Origin: CAZQHK01 sp964593455
Lineage (GTDB): Bacteria; Muiribacteriota; CAYSPT01
Direction: 5' to 3'
DNA: 64,000 nt
Assembly: GCA_964593455.1 (NCBI GenBank)
Contig: CAZQHK010000024.1
Span: 1 to 64,000, forward strand
The first letter of the stretch is position 1. Each line of letters begins with the position of its first letter. Under the pieces are notes generated by a model. It saw nothing but the letters and a program-made list of their open reading frames with translations, made no database searches and was not told the origin of the DNA. A program made the position numbers and the translations under genes. Below, one piece after another: positions 43,776 through 51,292 of the stretch.

Positions 43776-44705
43776 ATGTCTCCAAAAACGCAGTTCTCTT
43801 GCTTGACCGGGGTTATTATCATTGCCTTGATTTTTCCGACGGTCTCGTTGGCCGGCTCCATTCCTACCTGCGGGCAAGTACGGTTTGTCGGTGGTCCGGG
43901 GGTTGAGTTCATGCCTCGCGGCGGCGCTTTTTGGACGACGCTCAAGATATATCAAAAACTGCATCACGGAGAAGCCGTACGAACCGCCACCGGTTCCCGG
44001 GCAGAACTGGCTCTTGGTGGTGGAATAACTATCAGAATGGACGAGATGTCGGTGCTGGAGATAACCCCGTCAACAAAAGAGATGACCGACACGGTGTCCC
44101 GGATTCGCGTTTTGCGCGGCGTTGTCTGGTTCATGGCAGAACCGTTACCCAAAGGAGAAACGTTCGTGGTGGAAACACCAGAAGCAGCGGTAGGATTACG
44201 AGGTACGGTATTTATCGTCTCCAGACATGATGATCAAGGAACTCTGGTGGAGGTACACGAAGGCGCCGTAGCCGTATGGAACCGTGCCCGGAGAAAATCA
44301 AACCTGCTGCGTGAGGGACATGAAGCTGTCTGTCCCACCGGCGGACAGACCACCACCATCAGACCGGTGCCGACGGGAATACGAGCAGTAAAATGGAGTG
44401 GTGATGTCTGGTATGCCGGTGATCCGCTGCTGACCAGGGACGCCGAGGAAAAGTGGCTTCTGGAAAATAAAGATAAAGGACTATCTCCGCGCCGGGATAT
44501 GTCTTCCTATGGCCTCTTGAAAAGTGATTTTCACTATGCCCCGGGCTTGCCTGGAGTAGGTGCGGGCACCGTGGAAGAACGAATGCAAAGGATACAGGAG
44601 GATTTTGAGTTCCTGGAAGATGAGGCTCGGGAACTGGAAGACCGTTTTGACGGTTTTATCGAAGACACGGACGACAGCTTGAGAGATGTAGATCTTTCGG
44701 AATAA
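43776..44705 (+). CDS. Secreted FecR-domain protein
   Basis: The product is 309 residues from ATG 43776. A signal peptide (LTGVIIIALIFPTVSLAGSI) is followed by a FecR domain: HGEAVRTATGSRAELALGGG, TIRMDEMSVLEI, SRIRVLRGVVWFMAEPL, AVGLRGTVFIVSRHD, LVEVHEGAVAVWN. The C-terminal part is acidic and coiled (ERMQRIQEDFEFLEDEAREL). Free-standing secreted FecR domains are common in uncultured phyla and differ from the FecI/FecR signalling pair; no sigma factor is nearby. It is followed 29 nt later by the receiver/pseudokinase. Confidence 0.82.
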   Translation: MSPKTQFSCLTGVIIIALIFPTVSLAGSIPTCGQVRFVGGPGVEFMPRGGAFWTTLKIYQKLHHGEAVRTATGSRAELALGGGITIRMDEMSVLEITPSTKEMTDTVSRIRVLRGVVWFMAEPLPKGETFVVETPEAAVGLRGTVFIVSRHDDQGTLVEVHEGAVAVWNRARRKSNLLREGHEAVCPTGGQTTTIRPVPTGIRAVKWSGDVWYAGDPLLTRDAEEKWLLENKDKGLSPRRDMSSYGLLKSDFHYAPGLPGVGAGTVEERMQRIQEDFEFLEDEARELEDRFDGFIEDTDDSLRDVDLSE

Positions 44706-44734
44706 CAATATGGATCGGGAGAAAACCGGAATAC

Positions 44735-46651
44735 ATGGCGGATACCGAGATTAATCAAAACCAGCAGTGCATAAAGCAAAGCAAGATCCTGGTTGTTGAT
44801 GATGAGGAACTCATCCGCAGGATGTGCCGCTCGGTGTTCGAGGCGGAAGGATTTGAAGTAATCGAAGCTTCTTCTGGCGCCGAAGCATTGAGCGTGCTGG
44901 AGAAAAAAAAGATCCCGCTAATGCTGGTGGACGTGGTCATGCCGGGTATGTCCGGTCTCGAACTTTTGAAACAGGTAAAAGAGCGCTACCGGGATACCGA
45001 CGTGGTGATAATGACCGGTTATTCGACGGTTGAGTATGCAGTAGAGTCTCTCAAAGTAGGAGCGTCTGATTTTCTGACAAAACCTTTTGAGAGTATTTCC
45101 ATCCTTAAACAAAGCGTTACCAAAGTGTTTGAGAAACAAGCCTTATCCAAACTCAATGAAACCCTGACTGAGGATCTCACCCGGAAAAACGATACACTGG
45201 CCTGGCTTTTCTCCGTTACTTCGAGAATCGGAGAGATTCGTGATCACAATCAATTGGTGAAATATGTGTGCCAGAAACTGATGGAGGCGGTTCCTTGTTC
45301 TGTTCTTGGTTTGTTCGTGGTTACCGAAAAACAGGAGAAGCATCTCCATATGATTTCACAAGGCAAGGTTTCCGATCAGGATAGATGGATTAATGAGTTT
45401 TTGGCCAGGGTATCCAGGCTCTCGGGAGATAACTCTTCTGACAGTGAAGTAGAAGTTTTCGTACAGGTCCTTGAAGAAAAGAAGATTGCCGTTTGGGGAG
45501 TTGATGAGATAAACATCAAACTGGAGAAAGTCGGCTCGGTCACCGGACTTATCTGCCTGGTTTCTCCCGAGGGGTATCATTACAATGATGAGGAGAAGAA
45601 CCTTGTTTATTCGGTAGGAGCCCAATTTGAGGTGGCCTATGAGCGCCTGCGGCTGAAATTTATGGAAGAACGTGCCAGGATCGGTGGGATCATCGACGTG
45701 CTCGGGGACGGAGTCATCGTTATGGATGAACGATGCCAACCGAGCCTGGCTAACACCGCCGCTCTGGAAATATTCGGACACAAATCCCTGGATGAACTGC
45801 CGGATGATGCCCGGTTGGGAGTTATATTCCGGAGAATCAGAGATGGAAAACAGGAGATCCGCCGGTTTAATATTTGTTTTCTAAAACCAAAACGCTTCAA
45901 CCTGGCGGTGATCTCGGCACCGATTGGATTGGTGGGTGAAAAACTGGCCGGATATGTCATTTCGATGAGCAATGTTACGTCCCTTAAAAATGAAGGCCGC
46001 CGCCGTCTGGAGTTTGTTTCAGTGATTGCCAACAAACTGCCCTCGGTCACCAATGAAGCGATAAAGCTGCTCCAACTAGGAACTGATGTAACCCGGCCAA
46101 AACTGGAAAATCAGTTGCGGAAAATACGCCGTCAGTGCTGGCGATTATTGAGTTTCTCACAGATGGAAGCCGGTCCTCTAAGACTCGATCGTTTACGGAT
46201 CTGGATTCCCAAGTTGCTTGAAGGAGTTCTCGAACAGATAGATTACGATAATTTAAAGAGCCTGGTCTTCGATGTCGATGTTCGGGGGGAAATTCCTGAA
46301 CTCTACGCCGATGAAGATCTGCTGAAGATACTCTTTACGGCCCTGCTTGAAAACTCGATGCGAGTATCACCGGAGGGTGGAAGCGTTTCGATCACTATCA
46401 GTGACGACCTGGACATGATCATCGTTAAAGTGGCGGATGAAGGACCGGGCGTAACCTCTCTTCAAGCCGACATAATCTTCGATGTATCCAAGCAGTTGAT
46501 GGAATTTGAAAATATGAACGTGGAGGAGATCGGTGTGGGGCTGCCCATGGCCAAACACATCGTAGAAGCTCACGGAGGCAAGATCTGGCTGTTCCGTGAT
46601 AATGAACAAGGCAGATCGGGTATCGGATTTTCTTTGAGGAAGTGGTTCTAG
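44735..46651 (+). CDS. Receiver plus GAF/PAS plus histidine-kinase-like protein, phospho-acceptor lost
   Basis: The 638-residue protein has an N-terminal receiver domain (KILVVDDEE, phospho-acceptor Asp66 in MLVDVVMPGMSG, Lys in FLTKPFES). A GAF-like domain (about 150-300) and a PAS-like domain (GGIIDVLGDGVIVMDERCQP) follow. Where the HisKA box should read SHELRTPL the sequence is ANKLPSVT: Asn433 replaces the histidine. The ATPase domain is intact (ENSMRVSP N box, DEGPGV, GVGLPMAKHIVEAHGG). It may be a pseudokinase, phosphorylate in trans, or signal by conformation. It abuts the RsbW-like gene. Confidence 0.85.
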   Translation: MADTEINQNQQCIKQSKILVVDDEELIRRMCRSVFEAEGFEVIEASSGAEALSVLEKKKIPLMLVDVVMPGMSGLELLKQVKERYRDTDVVIMTGYSTVEYAVESLKVGASDFLTKPFESISILKQSVTKVFEKQALSKLNETLTEDLTRKNDTLAWLFSVTSRIGEIRDHNQLVKYVCQKLMEAVPCSVLGLFVVTEKQEKHLHMISQGKVSDQDRWINEFLARVSRLSGDNSSDSEVEVFVQVLEEKKIAVWGVDEINIKLEKVGSVTGLICLVSPEGYHYNDEEKNLVYSVGAQFEVAYERLRLKFMEERARIGGIIDVLGDGVIVMDERCQPSLANTAALEIFGHKSLDELPDDARLGVIFRRIRDGKQEIRRFNICFLKPKRFNLAVISAPIGLVGEKLAGYVISMSNVTSLKNEGRRRLEFVSVIANKLPSVTNEAIKLLQLGTDVTRPKLENQLRKIRRQCWRLLSFSQMEAGPLRLDRLRIWIPKLLEGVLEQIDYDNLKSLVFDVDVRGEIPELYADEDLLKILFTALLENSMRVSPEGGSVSITISDDLDMIIVKVADEGPGVTSLQADIIFDVSKQLMEFENMNVEEIGVGLPMAKHIVEAHGGKIWLFRDNEQGRSGIGFSLRKWF

Positions 46652-47062
46652 ATGGCAGAACTAAAAATACCGGCGCTGCTCGAGCATGTCAAAGACGCCC
46701 GGACATTCATTGCCAAGATACTGGGGGATGCCGGGTTTCCGTCATCACAGATCACCGAGCTTTCTATCGTCGTCAGTGAGGCGGTTTCCAATGCCATCGA
46801 CCACGGAGTCCACAGCACCGGCGGTGAGGATGTTACCCTGACTTGTGACACTTCCGATGAGGACATTGTCATCACCGTCGAAGACAAAGGCGGCCAGGTA
46901 TTTGATCCCGAGTACTTCGAGCGCGTTGCAGCCGTTCGTGATTGGGGAAAGGGCGGTAAGGGAATTTTGATCATCGCCAATATTATGGACGAAGTTATGT
47001 ACTTTTCGGAAGAGGGGCAGAGCACTGTTTTGTACGCTCGGGTAAAGCGGAAAGGCGCTTGA
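46652..47062 (+). CDS. RsbW/SpoIIAB-like serine kinase
   Basis: The 136-residue GHKL ATPase of the anti-sigma type has N box SEAVSNAIDHGV, VEDKGGQVFDPEY, and the lid GKGGKGILIIANIMDEVMY. Such kinases phosphorylate a STAS anti-anti-sigma factor and bind a sigma factor. Neither a STAS protein nor a sigma factor is present here. The start ATG directly follows the stop of the pseudokinase gene. Its 3' end overlaps the convergent transporter-HEAT gene by 68 nt. Confidence 0.88.
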   Translation: MAELKIPALLEHVKDARTFIAKILGDAGFPSSQITELSIVVSEAVSNAIDHGVHSTGGEDVTLTCDTSDEDIVITVEDKGGQVFDPEYFERVAAVRDWGKGGKGILIIANIMDEVMYFSEEGQSTVLYARVKRKGA

Positions 47063-50000
47063 GCGTAGTATTCAATTTATCGAGACCCTCTCGAGCTTTC
47101 TGCCGTACTTCTTCCGAAGGATCATTCAAAGCCGTTTCCAGGGGAGCCAATAGCTTCAACATTCCGATATCCACAATGGCAGACGCCGCCAGGCTGCGCA
47201 AGACAGGCTGATCTTCGTTTTCGAGAAGAACGGCCAGTGTTTCCAGACCATCGGCCAGGGGAATAGTCCTATTGCTCTCCCATTCTTCCTTTAAATAAAT
47301 GACCAGTTCCTTGAGCAGTTCCTTCTCACCGAAACTGGCCAGAATCTCAGTTACTTCCTCGTGGCTTATATCACCGGTTCCACTCAGACTGCGTGCGATG
47401 GCGGAAGCGTCTTCCGGTTTACCGGTGAGAAAACCGAAAGCCTCCAGAGCCAGGTTCCTGGCATTTTTCATTCGTTCTTTGATAATTTCCATGAGCGGAT
47501 TGATAGATTCTGAATCGCCCAGGGAATTGAGTGATTTGAGTAGGTCCAAAGAGCCTCGGGCCCGAGTCAGTTCATCCCGGATCATTTCAATCAAAACATC
47601 GCTGTCGGGAATTGTCCCCAGATCCTTCAGCGATCTCAAAGAAAGCCTTCTTACCTCCCGGGCACCTTCGATAGCCTGAATGCCGGGAATAGGAATCGTG
47701 CCGGTAACGTCAGTCTCCTTTTCTAACAATGCAATGGAACCGGATTCTTTCACTACCTGAAGGAGCGATTCCACCACTTCTCCGCCTACGGTTTCCAGGG
47801 CTCCCAGGGCGTTTCTTCTCACATCGGGATCGGGATCGGATAACGCTTTCATCAGGAGTTGGACCAGGCGGGGATCGCCGATATCGCGCATGGTGTAAAT
47901 AGCGTTTACGCGAGCCCATTTGTCGGAGCTCTCGATCATGCGGGTCAAACATTCATGGCCTCGTGGATCACCGGTTTTATAGAGAATCTTGGCGGCAATG
48001 GCTTTGACCCGGCTATTCTTCTCTTTATCGATGATCCGGGCCGCCAGTTCGGGGAGATTGCCTTGTTTGATACTGTCCAACGCATCAAGAGCATTCGCTC
48101 TTACTCTCCATGATGAATCATCGAGCCGGTCGATAAGGTATGTGGGAATGTTGTGAACGCTGGAAATATTTGTTTTTACCGTTCGTGGTAGCGCGGCCAC
48201 GGCTGTTGCCCGAACGGCATCATTATCATCATCGGTGAGCGGCAGAATCCAGGCAAGTATCCGGTGGTCTTCGAGCTGTGAGAGACCCTCAACAGCTCGG
48301 AGCCGAACCTCCGGGTTGAAGTCCTTGAGCAGCAGGGCCAGCGAATCGAGTGCCTCGTGGTGTCCTCCAATAGCCAGAGCGAGTGCGGCATTGGCCCTGA
48401 CCTTCGGGTTGGCTGAACTCAGTGCGGATATCAGTGGTTCTACTGCCCCCGGACAGGTAGACAGCGTGCGGATGGCAGACTGTGTCACCGCCGCGTCCTC
48501 GTCGGCCAGGGCTTTGAGCAGAGGCGTTGTTTTGGGAATGGTGGGCAGGTTTTCCAGGGCTCGGGCCGCGTTGCGGCGCACCTGGGGATCGAGGTCAGAT
48601 AAGCATTTGGACAGCAGGGAGAAAAATGATTCGTCGCCAATCATCCCCATGGCGGCAGCCGCACTGGCCCGCATCAGAGGGATTTCCGAATCGAGCATAC
48701 GATGAAGACATTCGGTTCCCTGAAGGATACCCCGCTTATGGGAAATCTTCCAGAGGGCAACAACGGCGTTGGCTCTGACCCGGTTATTCAGGTCTTCGAG
48801 CAACGGCAGAAGTTGGTCGCCGACGTCCATCCCTCCCACCTCGGCGAGCGCCTCAATAGCGTTGGCTCGAACCCGGCTGTCGGGATGTTTGAGATGTTCG
48901 ATAAGCAGGCCGACTACACTCATATCTCCCAGGGTTCCGAGAGCTTTAATTATAGTGGCTTTAACGCGGTCGGCGCTTTCTCTCCTGAAAACATCGATAA
49001 GCGGTTTAGCCGCCTGCGGATTACCAAGTTTCCCCAGTGACCGGGCAGCTTCCGCCCGGACGAGTTCGTCGCTGTCGGAAAGTGTCCGGGAAAGTGGTTC
49101 CAGTGCTTCCGGAACCCCGAGTTGACCCAGAGCCACAGCGGCATTCAAACGCATACTGACATTGCGGTCGTTCAAAGCCCGGATAAGAGAACCGACCGCC
49201 CGTTTGTCACGGCTTCTCCCCAGTCCTTCGATAGCTGCGAAACGCACGTAATAGTTTGAATCTTCAAGATTTTGTATCAGAGCTTTTACATACAGTTGTT
49301 TTACCAGGAAAACGGCAGTTGTCCAGACGACGGGAATAATGAGAAAATATATGGTGTTTTCCACTCCGCCTTTGAGCAATAGAAAACCAAATAAGCTCAC
49401 TCCGAGAGGAACGGCTACTCCGTCGGCTAACTGACGGGCTCGAGCCCGGTCACGTTCCGGAATGGGATAATACAATGAACTGGTAGCGACCAGGTGTAAC
49501 GGGCCATACAATGAAACCCGGAAAAGCCGGCCCAACATTCCCAGGGCGCTGATAGGTAGCAGGGTGAACGCTATTAAAGTCAGGAACGTCAGAGCAGGCA
49601 GTATGAGCAAGCTGTTTCCAACTCCCAGGTAAGTCAAAACGAAGTTAGTTGAATAAAATCTGAGAAAAAATCCCAGCAAAGCTCCAGCGGCATGGACCAG
49701 CGCTAAAACCGCGGTCAACTCAGCAGCGGTTTTGGCAACGGAATCGTGTATGGCTGTAAAAAAAGCGAAATCAAGTTGGGCCAGGGCTGCCCATCCCAAC
49801 AAAGTAAAAAACCAGAGCGCGGCCAGAAAAGAAGTGCTGGCGGTAAATCCGGCTCCAGAATTATGGTTCTTGCCCCGTGGCTCTGATTCAAACTCAGTGC
49901 TAGCAGGCAAATATCCATAATCTGACTTTAGTAGAACATGGCATTCTCTGGCTATTACCGCCATCAACAGTGCCCAAATCCATAAGAGGTTAAGTGGAGT

Positions 50001-50525
50001 GATAAATCCGGAAAGAAGCCAGGTAAGAACACCACCGGCGAAAGCGCCTCCCATACTGCCGCACACTGTAGGAGGAAGCACTCGTCTGCTTTCTCCGGGA
50101 CTTAGCAGTTCCCCGGATACAAGCCAAAACTGAAGGGTAGTGACGAGCCAGATACAATAGCTGCCAACCAGAATCCAGCAGCTGGCCTCAAGCCCCTGGG
50201 GCATGAAAGGGGCAGCTCCCAGGGAAAACATGGCGATGAGTGATGTTAGCATGAGTATTCTAGTATTTGAGAAAAAACGTTTTGCCAGCAACTGCACGAA
50301 GAAAACGGTCAGGGCGACAGGACCGATGATGGTGTATGCGGTAGCTACATTTCTCAGTCCGCCATCGCTGAGGGCAATGGCATGCGATACAGAGAGTCCG
50401 ATGGCGTGACCGGTAAATAGGACAAAGCTCAACCGGAAGAGACTGGTAAGTTTCAGGCTCGTTTTTCCCTGCGTGAAGCCGAACCGTCGGCCGAAAAAGG
50501 TGTGGATGGAAACCATAGCTGTCAT
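46995..50525 (-). CDS. NTT/MFS-like transporter fused to HEAT repeats
   Basis: The 1176-residue protein has about 410 residues at the N-terminus that form 11-12 membrane helices (FVLFTGHAIGLSVSHAIAL, GPVALTVFFVQLLAKRFF, TVCGSMGGAFAGGVLTWLL), resembling ADP/ATP (NTT) or MFS transporters. From about 415 to the end there are some 22 HEAT repeats (VRFAAIEGLGRSRDKRAVGS, MRLNAAVALGQLGVPEA, VRANAIEALAEVGG). Transporter-HEAT fusions are known in several bacteria, but their function is not settled. Nucleotide transport is only a guess. An ATG at 50516 is an alternative start. Confidence 0.8.
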   Translation of the reverse strand: MTAMVSIHTFFGRRFGFTQGKTSLKLTSLFRLSFVLFTGHAIGLSVSHAIALSDGGLRNVATAYTIIGPVALTVFFVQLLAKRFFSNTRILMLTSLIAMFSLGAAPFMPQGLEASCWILVGSYCIWLVTTLQFWLVSGELLSPGESRRVLPPTVCGSMGGAFAGGVLTWLLSGFITPLNLLWIWALLMAVIARECHVLLKSDYGYLPASTEFESEPRGKNHNSGAGFTASTSFLAALWFFTLLGWAALAQLDFAFFTAIHDSVAKTAAELTAVLALVHAAGALLGFFLRFYSTNFVLTYLGVGNSLLILPALTFLTLIAFTLLPISALGMLGRLFRVSLYGPLHLVATSSLYYPIPERDRARARQLADGVAVPLGVSLFGFLLLKGGVENTIYFLIIPVVWTTAVFLVKQLYVKALIQNLEDSNYYVRFAAIEGLGRSRDKRAVGSLIRALNDRNVSMRLNAAVALGQLGVPEALEPLSRTLSDSDELVRAEAARSLGKLGNPQAAKPLIDVFRRESADRVKATIIKALGTLGDMSVVGLLIEHLKHPDSRVRANAIEALAEVGGMDVGDQLLPLLEDLNNRVRANAVVALWKISHKRGILQGTECLHRMLDSEIPLMRASAAAAMGMIGDESFFSLLSKCLSDLDPQVRRNAARALENLPTIPKTTPLLKALADEDAAVTQSAIRTLSTCPGAVEPLISALSSANPKVRANAALALAIGGHHEALDSLALLLKDFNPEVRLRAVEGLSQLEDHRILAWILPLTDDDNDAVRATAVAALPRTVKTNISSVHNIPTYLIDRLDDSSWRVRANALDALDSIKQGNLPELAARIIDKEKNSRVKAIAAKILYKTGDPRGHECLTRMIESSDKWARVNAIYTMRDIGDPRLVQLLMKALSDPDPDVRRNALGALETVGGEVVESLLQVVKESGSIALLEKETDVTGTIPIPGIQAIEGAREVRRLSLRSLKDLGTIPDSDVLIEMIRDELTRARGSLDLLKSLNSLGDSESINPLMEIIKERMKNARNLALEAFGFLTGKPEDASAIARSLSGTGDISHEEVTEILASFGEKELLKELVIYLKEEWESNRTIPLADGLETLAVLLENEDQPVLRSLAASAIVDIGMLKLLAPLETALNDPSEEVRQKAREGLDKLNTTLKRLSALPERTKQCSAPLPKST

Positions 50526-50590
50526 ATTATAGCATTAAGGCCCGAATAATTCACCGAACATTTCACCAAAACCATTCTGCTCCAATACTG

Positions 50591-51292
50591 TTATGGTAGG
50601 CTGGAGAGGTAAAGGTTGTCGTGTGAAACGCGGATCGTATTGAGAAGTACCGGAAACGGCAGGGCGCTTATGTCGAGAATGGGGTTAAGCCGATCCATGA
50701 CCCGCCGTACAATAAACTTTGGCATTTTGAGTTCGGAAAGCCGTATCGATCGTGAGGAGAACTCGATAAAGCGTTTTTTGGAAATGGTGAATGTTCCGTC
50801 CACCTCGAAGCGTGAGTCAATGAACCACCACTTGCAGTACCCGCTGATTGAGATGCGGTCGGGTTCAAACTGGACGATGGCGTTCCTCACATTGGAGGAA
50901 GCTGTTTTGAGTTGGAGAAACCGGTTGACATCCCGTTCCCTGATCTGAACGTTCAAGGAAGCTTTCCGGGCGTTCAGCGGAACCAGTGTTTTCGCATTAA
51001 CCAGTTTATCCATGTCCAATGCCAGATCCTGGAATTCGAACTTACCCCAGTATATCGGCAGATCGTTGATACTGCCGTTGCGGACAATGATCATCACCCG
51101 GTCGAGCGGATTGTTATGGGGTTGATCGGAGTTTTCCCATACAAATACTCGGAGTGTTTGTGGAGCTCCGAGAAGGCTGTGCAGAGCCTCCCGGATATTT
51201 CTCTGGATAGCGGCACTTTTCGAATGTGGTTCAGAAATTATCCATCCTGGAAAAAATGAGAATATGAGAACGGCTGCGAGAAGATTATTCAT
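50591..51292 (-). CDS. LmeA/DUF2993-like secreted lipid-binding protein
   Basis: The 233-residue protein has an N-terminal signal (LAAVLIFSFFPGWIISEPHS) and the DUF2993 pattern: VMIIVRNGSINDLPIYWGKF, VQIRERDVNRFLQLK, VQFEPDRISISG, FEVDGTFTI and LPFPVLLNTIRV. LmeA-like proteins bind phospholipid in the periplasm of actinobacteria. Here the role is unknown. It overlaps the 802-residue protein by 4 nt (ATGA), so the two are probably partners. Confidence 0.7.
   Translation of the reverse strand: MNNLLAAVLIFSFFPGWIISEPHSKSAAIQRNIREALHSLLGAPQTLRVFVWENSDQPHNNPLDRVMIIVRNGSINDLPIYWGKFEFQDLALDMDKLVNAKTLVPLNARKASLNVQIRERDVNRFLQLKTASSNVRNAIVQFEPDRISISGYCKWWFIDSRFEVDGTFTISKKRFIEFSSRSIRLSELKMPKFIVRRVMDRLNPILDISALPFPVLLNTIRVSHDNLYLSSLP

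Noticed and set aside
50526..50531. Perfect TATAAT on the minus strand just before the transporter-HEAT gene
   Set aside because: It lies directly against the first ATG with no matching -35 box, so it would give a leaderless or truncated message. It was not called as a promoter.
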